Source of the DNA: Pseudoneobacillus sp052180215
Lineage (GTDB): Bacteria; Bacillota; Bacilli; Bacillales; Cytobacillaceae
Length of the DNA: 64,000 bases
Reading direction: 5' to 3'
Assembly: GCF_052180215.1 (NCBI RefSeq)
Contig: NZ_CP197471.1
Span: 344,001 to 408,000, forward strand
This document shows, piece by piece, positions 56,992 through 64,000 of this stretch. Below the pieces are notes generated by a model. That model searched no databases, was not told the origin of the DNA, and saw only the letters and a program-made list of their open reading frames with translations. A program made the position numbers and the translations under genes. Numbering within the stretch: the first letter of the stretch is position 1; each line of letters starts with the position of its first letter.

Positions 56992-57024
56992 ACAAAGGCT
57001 GTTTTCGTATAGATTGTGGTTTTC

Positions 57025-57052
57025 GTAAAAATCCCAAAAGCCGGATTTTTAC
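57025..57052. other. Hairpin after the thermonuclease gene
   Basis: Perfect 10-bp arms GTAAAAATCC (57025-57034) and GGATTTTTAC (57043-57052), no T-run outside. The remaining 200 bp to the next gene shows nothing else. Confidence 0.5.
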
Positions 57053-57259
57053 AGATTTCCTTAACTAGTGAGCAGCTCTTTTCTAGATTTTTAAAAGGAT
57101 TTTAATCAAATTCTAATGTAAAATCACTCTTTATTAGTTATAAAAGCCACAAAGTTTTAGAAAAGAACCTAAACAAATGAAGGAATGAATGGCATAAACA
57201 TCCACATTATTTTTCCTCCCCTGAGCGCATCATATAAGTTTTTAACAGGGGGAATGATG

Positions 57260-57400
57260 ATGGACGAGCAATGCTTTTATTGTCATGCTCCATTAGAAGA
57301 AACCAATTTTTATGGAGCGTTTATCTATCAAAATGAACATTTAGAAAAGCCATTATGCCAAGAGTGTTATAAAGATTGGCTTGAAGGGATAAAAGAATAA
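57260..57400 (+). CDS. Small Cys-pair (zinc-finger-like) protein
   Basis: 46 residues from ATG 57260, 7 bp after AGGGGG; two further ATGs lie just upstream in frame. CFYCH and CQEC give a four-Cys zinc site. Function unknown; followed by a terminator (57403-57437). Confidence 0.65.
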   Translation: MDEQCFYCHAPLEETNFYGAFIYQNEHLEKPLCQECYKDWLEGIKE

Positions 57401-57402
57401 AA

Positions 57403-57437
57403 ACGAAGGCGTTCACTAAGGTGGATGCCTTTTTTGG
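57403..57437 (+). terminator. Intrinsic terminator
   Basis: AAGGCGTTCAC, loop TAA, GGTGGATGCCTT with G-T pairs, then TTTT. Confidence 0.7.
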
Positions 57438-57492
57438 TTAAGGAATTTATAAATTTTACACTGGTGGATAACTTTGACGAAGTTTTTCGTAA

Positions 57493-57616
57493 TCCAGCTC
57501 CAGCGCCTAGCCCCTCGAGGTCAAATAACCTGTAGTGTAGAAGTTGAAGTGCAAACTTCTTACACTACAGAACATTTGCTTGTCGGGGCTGATCGAGGCA
57601 CTTGCGCTTTTTGTTC
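57493..57616 (+). repeat. Structured dispersed repeat, copy 3
   Basis: Same ends as copies at 36881 and 51015 but lacks the first internal hairpin. The second hairpin (TGTAGTGTA..GAAGTT and AACTTC..TTACACTACA) has changed on both arms. Confidence 0.8.
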
Positions 57617-57657
57617 TTGCTTCATTTTCCATAAATATTTAAACATTAAGTGAAACA

Positions 57658-57671
57658 ACCTATTAGGGTAT
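57658..57671. promoter_or_regulatory. CsoR/CstR-like operator candidate
   Basis: ACCTATTAGGGTAT lies 29 bp before the first TusA-rhodanese gene and matches half of the palindromes upstream of the second module. It may bind a sulfide/persulfide-sensing CsoR-family repressor. Confidence 0.45.
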
Positions 57672-57699
57672 TAATGCTGTTTATGAGAGGTGCGAAAAT

Positions 57700-58275
57700 A
57701 TGGAAGTGACAGTGAATAAAGTACTGGATGCTAAAGGCTTAGCTTGTCCAATGCCGATTGTAAAAACAAAAAAAGAGATGACCAACCTGGAGCCAGGACA
57801 AGTGATAGAAATTCAAGCAACTGATAAAGGGTCTACCGCTGATATAAAAGCTTGGGCTCAGAGTACTGGTAATCAATACTTAGGAACAATTGAGGAAGGC
57901 AGTACATTAAAACACTATCTTCGCAAGGCAAGTGCAGAAGAGGAAAAACCAGAGAAACAACACCCTCATGTAACGAATTTAGATGATTTGTTAAAACATA
58001 TAGAGGGAAATGAAAAAGTAACCGTTTTAGATGTGAGGGAACCAGCAGAATATGCCTTTGGTCATATTCCTGGTGCTATAAACATCCCGTTAGGTGAATT
58101 AGAAAAGCGCTTTGAGGAATTAAATCAAAGTGATGAAATACATGTAATTTGTCGTTCTGGAAATCGCAGTGATTTTGCAGCACAACAATTAACTCAAAAA
58201 GGGTTTAGCAATGTAAAAAATGTTGTTCCAGGAATGAAAGATTGGACAGGACCTACTAATCAAAGCCATTCATAA
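57700..58275 (+). CDS. TusA-rhodanese fusion protein (module 1)
   Basis: 191 residues. TusA domain (residues 5-75) with the sulfur-carrying Cys in LACPMPIVKTKK, then a rhodanese domain (about 90-185) with catalytic loop CRSGNRS. It would move sulfane sulfur between carriers in the cytoplasm. ATG after GAGAGGTG. Paralogue of the 61222 gene. Confidence 0.92.
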   Translation: MEVTVNKVLDAKGLACPMPIVKTKKEMTNLEPGQVIEIQATDKGSTADIKAWAQSTGNQYLGTIEEGSTLKHYLRKASAEEEKPEKQHPHVTNLDDLLKHIEGNEKVTVLDVREPAEYAFGHIPGAINIPLGELEKRFEELNQSDEIHVICRSGNRSDFAAQQLTQKGFSNVKNVVPGMKDWTGPTNQSHS

Positions 58276-58288
58276 GGAGGAAATAAAA

Positions 58289-58678
58289 ATGAGAGTAGCA
58301 ATTATCGCAGCAAATGGTGGAATGTTCGATGCGTATAAGGTATTTAATATAGCAACTGCTGCAGCCGCAACAGATGCAGAGGTAGGTATTTTCTTTACGT
58401 TTGAAGGATTAAATTTAATCCATAAAGAAGGTCATAAAAATTTATCGATGCCTGCAGGTGCTGAGCATTTCCAAGAAGGATTTAAAAAAGCAAATGTTCC
58501 ACCGGTAGAAGAACTAGTGGCAATGGCTACCGAGATGGGAGTAAAAATGATTGCTTGTCAGATGACCATGGATGTGATGAGTTTAGAAAAAGAACACTTT
58601 GTAGAAGGAATCGATGTGGGCGGAGCCGTAACGTTTTTGTCATTTGCAAAAGATGCAGATGTAACACTTACTTTCTAA
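58289..58678 (+). CDS. DsrE/DsrF-like sulfur carrier (module 1)
   Basis: 129 residues, DsrE-family Rossmann-like fold. VAIIAANGGMFDAYKVFN, EVGIFFTFEGLNLI and a conserved Cys in KMIACQMTMDVM that would carry persulfide. 13 bp after the TusA-rhodanese gene, with AGGAGG. Paralogue of 61839. Confidence 0.88.
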   Translation: MRVAIIAANGGMFDAYKVFNIATAAAATDAEVGIFFTFEGLNLIHKEGHKNLSMPAGAEHFQEGFKKANVPPVEELVAMATEMGVKMIACQMTMDVMSLEKEHFVEGIDVGGAVTFLSFAKDADVTLTF

Positions 58679-58693
58679 CAAGGAGGGGCATAC

Positions 58694-59830
58694 ATGACAG
58701 AGGAAACAGCTGTAAAAACCGTGACAGCTAAAGAGCTAACCCAAAAAATCTTAAACCATGAAGAAGTTTTTATTCTAGATGTTAGAAATACAGATGATTT
58801 TGATGATTGGAAGATTGAGGGTAAAAATGTACATGTCATTAATAAGCCTTACTTTGATTTATTAGATGGTCTTGACTCCATTGTTGATAAACTCCCAAAG
58901 GATCAAGCTATTTATGTTGTTTGTGCTAAAGGTGGTTCTTCTGAATATATTGCTGGAGAAGTAGCTGAGGCAGGATTTACAAACGTATACTCGATTGCGG
59001 ATGGTATGAATGGTTGGAGCGAACATTTAGAGCCAATAAAAATTGGTACCTTAAAAAATGGCGGGGCTATTTATCAATTTGTTCGTATAGGAAAAGGATG
59101 TCTGTCCTATTTAATCGAGTCCAACGGAAAAGGTGCATTGATAGATACAAATCGGATGCTTGAACCATACGAAGCATTTATTCGAGAACATCAAATTCAA
59201 TTAACCCATGTTTTGGATACTCATTTACATGCCGATCATATTTCAGGTGGAAGAAAAATAGCTGAAAAATTGGGTGCTACCTACTATCTTCCGCCAAAGG
59301 ATGCAGGCGAGGTGACATTTGAGTATCAACAAATTAATGACGGGGATGAGTACCAGGTAGGCGATACAACCATTAAAGCTGTTTATTCGCCCGGCCATAC
59401 AATAGGAAGTACCTCGTTCGTAGTGGATGATCAATATTTACTGACTGGCGATATTTTATTTATTGATTCAATCGGAAGACCTGACTTAGCCGGTAAAGCA
59501 GAGGACTGGGTAGGGGATTTAAGAAATACCTTATACAAGCGTTATAAAGAGCTTACAGATGAATTATTAGTATTACCTGCCCACTTTATGACCTCACAAG
59601 AAATGAATGAAGATGGAAGTGTATCTCGAAAACTAGGAAGACTTTATAAAGAAAACCATGGTCTTAATATTGAAAGTGAAGATGAATTTAGAAGAACAGT
59701 TACGGAAAACCTTCCGCCACAGCCTAATTCCTATCAAGAAATTCGTGAGACCAACATGGGAAAAATAACCCCTGAAAAAGAAAAACAAAGAGAAATGGAA
59801 ATTGGACCAAACCGTTGTGCGGTAAGATAA
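58694..59830 (+). CDS. Rhodanese-MBL persulfide-type hydrolase (module 1)
   Basis: 378 residues. N-terminal rhodanese (about 10-110) with loop CAKGGSS, then a metallo-beta-lactamase domain with [12 protein letters not shown] (HxHxDH near residue 176-181), [11 protein letters not shown] and [16 protein letters not shown]. Related to persulfide dioxygenases, with rhodanese before the MBL domain. Paralogue of 62285; both end in IGPNRCAVR. Confidence 0.9.
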   Translation: MTEETAVKTVTAKELTQKILNHEEVFILDVRNTDDFDDWKIEGKNVHVINKPYFDLLDGLDSIVDKLPKDQAIYVVCAKGGSSEYIAGEVAEAGFTNVYSIADGMNGWSEHLEPIKIGTLKNGGAIYQFVRIGKGCLSYLIESNGKGALIDTNRMLEPYEAFIREHQIQLTHVLDTHLHADHISGGRKIAEKLGATYYLPPKDAGEVTFEYQQINDGDEYQVGDTTIKAVYSPGHTIGSTSFVVDDQYLLTGDILFIDSIGRPDLAGKAEDWVGDLRNTLYKRYKELTDELLVLPAHFMTSQEMNEDGSVSRKLGRLYKENHGLNIESEDEFRRTVTENLPPQPNSYQEIRETNMGKITPEKEKQREMEIGPNRCAVR

Positions 59831-59833
59831 AAA

Positions 59834-59877
59834 AGAAGAAGGTAATAGGTACAAGTGTACCTACTACCTTCTTTTTT
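59834..59877 (+). terminator. Terminator of sulfur module 1
   Basis: Long stem AGAAGGTAATAGGTACA / TGTACCTACTACCTTCT with one internal mismatch and a T-run. Confidence 0.9.
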
Positions 59878-60124
59878 CTTTACTCTACTTTCACTCTTAC
59901 AACCGAAATAGCATTATTGGAGTTTTAAATTTATTTAAAAAGTGAATAGGTGATTCTTGGTTTTCTGGAACTAGACTCCTTGTCAGTAAAAATGGAGTAG
60001 TTTTGTTATTTTTCATGGATTCACCTCTTTTCATTTTTAATAATATTTCGGATTTACTATAAAAGAACAAATAACCTATCTTACTTAGGCGAATAATAGT
60101 AAAAGAAAAAGGAGGTTGATTTAT

Positions 60125-60529
60125 ATGCTTTTAAGTAAACTATTTTCTCCTACAACTATGAAGGTGAATTTACATACAGAACCAGAAATAAACGAAAAGA
60201 TCCGCAGAAGAATCCAATCAAATATCGAAGCCTATAAAGGTAGAAGTGATGCTGAAATCTTGTCTAGAATGAGGGAATTGGATTATGAATGGGACACAGA
60301 AAGAACACTAGAAACAAATTTTGCGGTAATTGTTGTGATAACAGCTCTACTCGGTTTGTTTGGTAAAAAAGCATGGTTTTTAATCTCTGCCATTGCGGGT
60401 TTCTTTATGCTAAGGCACGCTTTCCAAGGATGGTGCCCACCTTTACCCATCATTCGGAAATGTGGAATAAGAACGGCAGCAGAAATCATGGAGGAAAAAG
60501 AAGGTTTGAAGAGGTTGTTAACCCATTAA
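60125..60529 (+). CDS. YgaP-type (DUF2892) membrane protein
   Basis: About 134 residues from ATG 60125, 9 bp after AAGGAGG. One or two membrane helices near residues 60-98 (FAVIVVITALLGLFG, FLISAIAGFFML), then the GWCPPL motif common in DUF2892/YgaP proteins of sulfur-handling operons. Confidence 0.8.
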   Translation: MLLSKLFSPTTMKVNLHTEPEINEKIRRRIQSNIEAYKGRSDAEILSRMRELDYEWDTERTLETNFAVIVVITALLGLFGKKAWFLISAIAGFFMLRHAFQGWCPPLPIIRKCGIRTAAEIMEEKEGLKRLLTH

Positions 60530-60548
60530 AATATAAAGGGGAATTTTT

Positions 60549-60932
60549 ATGTTTGACTATACGGTTGTTACGAATAAAAGTGTGGATGAAGCAATTACAA
60601 CTTTAGAGGAAAAGTTAAAGGAAGAAAAATTCGGGATCCTGTGGATGTTCGATATTAAAGAAAAACTTCAAGATAAAGGATTAGAGTTTAATAAGGAATT
60701 CAAGGTTTTAGAGGTTTGCAATCCTTTTGAGGCACAAAGAGTATTAAGTGAAAATGAATTAGCAGGATACTTTTTGCCATGTAAAATCGTTGTATTCAGT
60801 GACACAAATCAAACAAAAATCGGTATGCCGAAACCAACAGCATTAATTAGCATGTTAAATGATGAAAAGCTGAAAGAACTCGCAAAAGACATAGAAGAAC
60901 GATTAATTCAATGTATTGATAAAAGTAAATAA
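60549..60932 (+). CDS. DUF302 protein
   Basis: 127 residues. The DUF302 pattern is visible (FDYTVVTNKSVDEAITTLEE, VLEVCNPFEAQRVL, GYFLPCKIVV). The family is often beside sulfur or metal genes; activity unknown. Follows the YgaP-type gene by 19 bp. Confidence 0.8.
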   Translation: MFDYTVVTNKSVDEAITTLEEKLKEEKFGILWMFDIKEKLQDKGLEFNKEFKVLEVCNPFEAQRVLSENELAGYFLPCKIVVFSDTNQTKIGMPKPTALISMLNDEKLKELAKDIEERLIQCIDKSK

Positions 60933-60984
60933 CCTATTAAATGGGAATGTTTCAATTGAAACTTCCTTTTTTACAGTTGACTTT

Positions 60985-61000
60985 ATACCTAGAGGGGTAT
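60985..61000. promoter_or_regulatory. CsoR/CstR-like operator 1
   Basis: Near-palindrome ATACCTAGAGGGGTAT, 15 bp beyond the shoulder of a gene-free 280-bp region upstream of module 2. Confidence 0.6.
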
Positions 61001-61106
61001 ATACTAAGTTTTGTAGCTGATAAACATCATATTTTTTAAATAAGTATTGTCGCTTGTTTCCTTTTATATTTTTAAAGTTGTTATTTAGAAGTATAAAATT
61101 AATGGG

Positions 61107-61135
61107 TTGACACTTTTTTTATTATCAGTTAACAT
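61107..61135 (+). promoter_or_regulatory. Promoter of sulfur module 2
   Basis: Perfect TTGACA (61107-61112), 17-bp spacer, TAACAT (61130-61135), directly before operator 2. Confidence 0.7.
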
Positions 61136-61136
61136 C

Positions 61137-61153
61137 ATACCCATAGGGGTAAT
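61137..61153. promoter_or_regulatory. CsoR/CstR-like operator 2
   Basis: ATACCCATAGGGGTAAT lies at the predicted transcription start of the module 2 promoter, a position suited to repression. Confidence 0.65.
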
Positions 61154-61191
61154 GTTAATAACTTCGAAATTATATTTTTTTAAATAAAAAT

Positions 61192-61208
61192 ATACCCATA
61201 TAGGTAAT
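61192..61208. promoter_or_regulatory. CsoR/CstR-like operator 3
   Basis: ATACCCATATAGGTAAT ends just before the AGGAGG of the TusA-rhodanese gene. Confidence 0.62.
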
Positions 61209-61221
61209 TAGGAGGATGAAG

Positions 61222-61797
61222 ATGGAATCTATAAAAACAGATTTAGTGTTAGATGCAAAAGGTTTAGCTTGTCCTATGCCAATTGTTAAAACAAAAAAAG
61301 CAATTACTGGTTTAGAGCCAGGTCAAGTATTAGAAGTTCAAGCAACGGATAAAGGTTCAAAAGCGGATATTAAAGCTTGGGCTGAAAGCACAGGTCATCA
61401 ATATTTAGGAACAATTGAAGAAGATACTGTTTTAAAACATTATTTAAGAAAATCTTCTGGTGAAGAAAAAACAGAAAGAAAACATCCAAATGTGACATCA
61501 AATGATGAGTTGCAGAAGAAGCTTGAAACAAATGAAAACATTGTAGTTCTTGACGTTAGAGAATCAGCAGAGTATGCCTTTAATCATATTCCAAATGCGA
61601 TCTCGATTCCAATGGGTGAGATTGAAAATCGTCTAAATGAATTAAATAAAGATACAGAAATCTATGTCGTTTGCCGTACAGGAAACCGCAGTGATTTTGC
61701 TGCACAAAAGTTAGCTGAAAACGGATTTGCAAAAGTATTTAATGTTGTACCTGGTATGAGTGATTGGTCAGGAAAAACGGAAACAATTAACGGTTAA
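61222..61797 (+). CDS. TusA-rhodanese fusion protein (module 2)
   Basis: About 191 residues from ATG 61222, 6 bp after AGGAGG; an ATG at 61216 touches the ribosome site. TusA Cys in LACPMPIVKTKK, rhodanese loop CRTGNRS. Very close to the 57700 protein along its length. Confidence 0.92.
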   Translation: MESIKTDLVLDAKGLACPMPIVKTKKAITGLEPGQVLEVQATDKGSKADIKAWAESTGHQYLGTIEEDTVLKHYLRKSSGEEKTERKHPNVTSNDELQKKLETNENIVVLDVRESAEYAFNHIPNAISIPMGEIENRLNELNKDTEIYVVCRTGNRSDFAAQKLAENGFAKVFNVVPGMSDWSGKTETING

Positions 61798-61838
61798 AAA
61801 AACAATCTAAAAAATAGCGTATTTAAAACGAGGAGGAA

Positions 61839-62240
61839 ATGAACATGAGTAAAAAAGTAGCAATTATCGCAAGTAATGGTGGATTATTTGATGCATATAA
61901 AGTTTATAATATTGCAACTGCAGCAGCTGCAACTGATCAAGAAGTAGCCATTTTCTTTACATTTGAAGGTTTAAACTTAATCCATAAACAAGCATATCAA
62001 CAACTTCCAATGCCAGAAGGTAAAGAACATTTTGCTGAAGGATTTGCAAATGCAAATGTACCTGCTATTCCGGAATTAGTAGAAATGGCAAAAGATTTAG
62101 GTGTGAAATTTATTGGATGCCAAATGACAATGGACGTAATGGGTCTAGAGAAGGAAGCATTTATTGATGGTATTGAAGTGGGCGGAGCTGTAACGTTCTT
62201 AGAATTCGCTAAAGATGCTGATGTAACATTAACATTCTAA
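61839..62240 (+). CDS. DsrE/DsrF-like sulfur carrier (module 2)
   Basis: 133 residues with SNGGLFDAYKVYN and the conserved Cys in KFIGCQMTMDVM. Close paralogue of the 58289 protein. Confidence 0.88.
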   Translation: MNMSKKVAIIASNGGLFDAYKVYNIATAAAATDQEVAIFFTFEGLNLIHKQAYQQLPMPEGKEHFAEGFANANVPAIPELVEMAKDLGVKFIGCQMTMDVMGLEKEAFIDGIEVGGAVTFLEFAKDADVTLTF

Positions 62241-62284
62241 ATTAAATTTTTTTTCAATTAAAATATACTAATGGGGGTAAGAGG

Positions 62285-63412
62285 ATGACTGTTAAAGCTA
62301 TGACATCTAAAGAAGTGACACAAAAAGTCTTTAATAAAGAACCATTATTTATTTTTGATGTACGTAACGAATCGGACTTTAATGATTGGAAAATTGAAGG
62401 CGAAAACTTTCAATATTTAAATATCCCTTATTTTGAGTTACTTGACGGTGTGGAAGAGATCATGGATCAACTTCCAACAGATAAAGAAATTTTAGTTGTA
62501 TGTGCAAAAGAAGGATCATCTATTATGGTAGCAGAAATGCTTTCTGATGCTGGATTAAATGTATCGTATCTTGCTGGAGGAATGAAGGCTTGGAGCGAAC
62601 ATCTAGAGCCAGTTAAAGTTGGAGATTTAACCGATGGTGGAGAACTCTATCAGTTTGTACGTATCGGTAAAGGCTGCTTATCATACATGGTCGTTTCGAA
62701 TGGAGAAGCTGCTATTATTGACTCCACTCGTATGACAGATGTCTATACTGACTTTGCTGACAGTATCGGTGCTAAAATTACACATGTATTTGATACACAC
62801 TTACATGCTGACCACATTTCTGGCGGACGTGTTATTGCTGAAAAAACAAATGCGACTTACTGGTTACCTCCTAAGGACGCAACGGAAGTAACATTTGAGT
62901 ACCAACCGTTAGAAGGCGGAAATGATGTAGTAATTGGTCACACTAAAATCAATATACACGCTTTATATTCTCCAGGTCATACAATTGGATCTACATCCTT
63001 TGTTGTGGATGAAAAGTATTTACTTTCTGGAGACATCCTCTTCATCGATTCAATCGGAAGACCAGATTTAGCTGGTTTAGCTCAAGATTGGGTTAGCGAT
63101 TTAAGAGAGAGTCTTTATAAGCGTTACAGAGAATTATCAGAGGACTTAGTAGTTCTTCCTGCTCACTTTATGATCATTGATGAATTAAATGAAGACGGCA
63201 GTGTATCAGAAAGATTGGGAACATTATTCGTGAAGAATCACGGTTTAAACATTGCAGATGAAAATGAGTTTAGAAAAATGGTAACCGAAAATTTACCACC
63301 TCAACCCAACGCCTATCAAGAAATTCGTGAAACCAATATGGGTAAAATGAATCCTGACACAGAAAAACAACGTGAAATGGAAATTGGACCAAACCGTTGT
63401 GCGGTTCGATAA
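62285..63412 (+). CDS. Rhodanese-MBL persulfide-type hydrolase (module 2)
   Basis: 375 residues: N-terminal rhodanese (loop CAKEGSS), then MBL with [23 protein letters not shown] and [16 protein letters not shown]. Close paralogue of the 58694 protein. Confidence 0.9.
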   Translation: MTVKAMTSKEVTQKVFNKEPLFIFDVRNESDFNDWKIEGENFQYLNIPYFELLDGVEEIMDQLPTDKEILVVCAKEGSSIMVAEMLSDAGLNVSYLAGGMKAWSEHLEPVKVGDLTDGGELYQFVRIGKGCLSYMVVSNGEAAIIDSTRMTDVYTDFADSIGAKITHVFDTHLHADHISGGRVIAEKTNATYWLPPKDATEVTFEYQPLEGGNDVVIGHTKINIHALYSPGHTIGSTSFVVDEKYLLSGDILFIDSIGRPDLAGLAQDWVSDLRESLYKRYRELSEDLVVLPAHFMIIDELNEDGSVSERLGTLFVKNHGLNIADENEFRKMVTENLPPQPNAYQEIRETNMGKMNPDTEKQREMEIGPNRCAVR

Positions 63413-63437
63413 GTTTAATTAATAGGAGGAAGAAAAA

Positions 63438-63665
63438 ATGGAAGCAAATAAAGTATTAGACGCAAAAGGACTTGCTTGTCCAATGCCAATCGTAAAAACA
63501 AAAAAAGCAATGAATGAGCTTGAAAGTGGTCAAGTATTAGAAATCCATGCAACAGATAAAGGAGCAAAAAATGATTTAGCTGCTTGGGCAAAATCAGGTG
63601 GTCATGAATTAGTAAAGCATGAAGAAGAAGATAATGTATTAAAGTTTTGGATTAAGAAGGGTTAA
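63438..63665 (+). CDS. tusA: Solo TusA sulfur carrier
   Basis: 75 residues, single TusA domain with LACPMPIVKTKK. ATG after AGGAGG. Similar to the N-terminal domain of both fusions, so probably derived from the same duplication family. Confidence 0.9.
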   Translation: MEANKVLDAKGLACPMPIVKTKKAMNELESGQVLEIHATDKGAKNDLAAWAKSGGHELVKHEEEDNVLKFWIKKG

Positions 63666-63670
63666 AAATA

Positions 63671-63702
63671 AAAAGGGAGCCGGAGAAGGGTTCCCTTTTT
63701 TT
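63671..63702 (+). terminator. Terminator after tusA
   Basis: AAGGGAGCC, loop, GGGTTCCCTT then a T-run. Confidence 0.75.
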
Positions 63703-63713
63703 AAGGAGGCATC

Positions 63714-64000
63714 ATGATGGATATAGCGTTTATTATTACCGTTTTCTTCATTGGTGTTGTAGGTTCTTTTATATCAGGAATGTTAGGAATTGGCGGAGCC
63801 ATTATCAATTTCCCAATGTTATTATATATACCAGTTTTACTTGGTGTAGGACATTTTACAGCACACGAAGTGTCAGGAATTACAGCTGTACAGGTTTTCT
63901 TTGCGACAATTGGTGGTGTTTGGGCCTATCGTAAAGGTGGCTATTTAAATAAAAAGCTAATCGCCTATATGGGAATTAGTATTTTATTAGGAAGTTTTAT
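63714..64000 (+). CDS. TauE/SafE sulfite exporter, 5' part
   Basis: The first 95 residues run off the right edge. [29 protein letters not shown] matches the TauE/SafE start, with membrane helices near 5-27, 45-65 and 80-95. ATG 63714 or 63717 after AAGGAGG. Membrane exporter for sulfite or related sulfur compounds, consistent with the sulfur genes upstream. Confidence 0.88.
   Translation, partial: MMDIAFIITVFFIGVVGSFISGMLGIGGAIINFPMLLYIPVLLGVGHFTAHEVSGITAVQVFFATIGGVWAYRKGGYLNKKLIAYMGISILLGSF

Overview
The window is AT-rich, low-GC Firmicute DNA, most likely from a Bacillaceae chromosome (Bacillus, Cytobacillus or Neobacillus-like). This rests on the appDFABC gene order, AGGAGG-type ribosome binding sites, frequent TTG/GTG starts, intrinsic terminators and a family of structured dispersed repeats. 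No rRNA or tRNA gene and no CRISPR array was recognised.

Region 1 (1-36.8 kb) is a mobile, defence-rich island. It opens inside a type 1 BREX phage-defence locus (3' end of brxC, then pglX, pglZ, brxL). A ParM/ParR-like plasmid segregation pair and a 1.2-kb gene-free stretch follow. Next is an unrecognised cluster: a winged-helix-like protein, a small coiled-coil protein, a P-loop-less RecA-like protein and two tandem-duplicated Avd/S23-type four-helix-bundle proteins. A frameshifted deaminase, a PD-(D/E)XK-like nuclease and a zinc-ribbon coiled-coil protein come after it. A serine resolvase lies directly before a Tn7-like tnsABCD operon. The TnsA has lost three of four known active-site residues while TnsB keeps its DDE triad, which suggests replicative (cointegrate) transposition followed by resolution. 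Right of tnsD lie cargo genes: a ribbon-helix-helix-like protein with a phospholipase D/P-loop ATPase fusion, a GIY-YIG nuclease, a transglutaminase-like protein, two unknowns, an AlbA/Schlafen-type protein and an HNH nuclease. Two TnsB-site-like repeats and a TGT/ACA terminus near 36.6-36.79 kb may mark the distal transposon end. The other end was not established.

Region 2 (36.8-57.6 kb) looks like ordinary chromosome. It holds a leftward thiol-redox operon (ccdA, response regulator, histidine kinase, TlpA-like thioredoxin), a chemotaxis receptor, DegV, a methyltransferase, a threonine aldolase-like enzyme, an orphan peptide-permease pair, the appDFABC oligopeptide transporter, a lipid kinase, a metallophosphoesterase, a nitroreductase and a lipoprotein thermonuclease. 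Three copies of a foldable repeat with compensatory base changes, a 52-bp tandem array and an 8-bp tandem repeat are scattered here.

Region 3 (57.6-64 kb) is a sulfane-sulfur handling cluster. A three-gene module (TusA-rhodanese, DsrE-like, rhodanese-metallo-beta-lactamase) occurs twice, separated by YgaP-type membrane and DUF302 genes. A solo TusA and the start of a TauE/SafE exporter follow. CsoR/CstR-like palindromes lie upstream of both modules, consistent with persulfide-responsive control.
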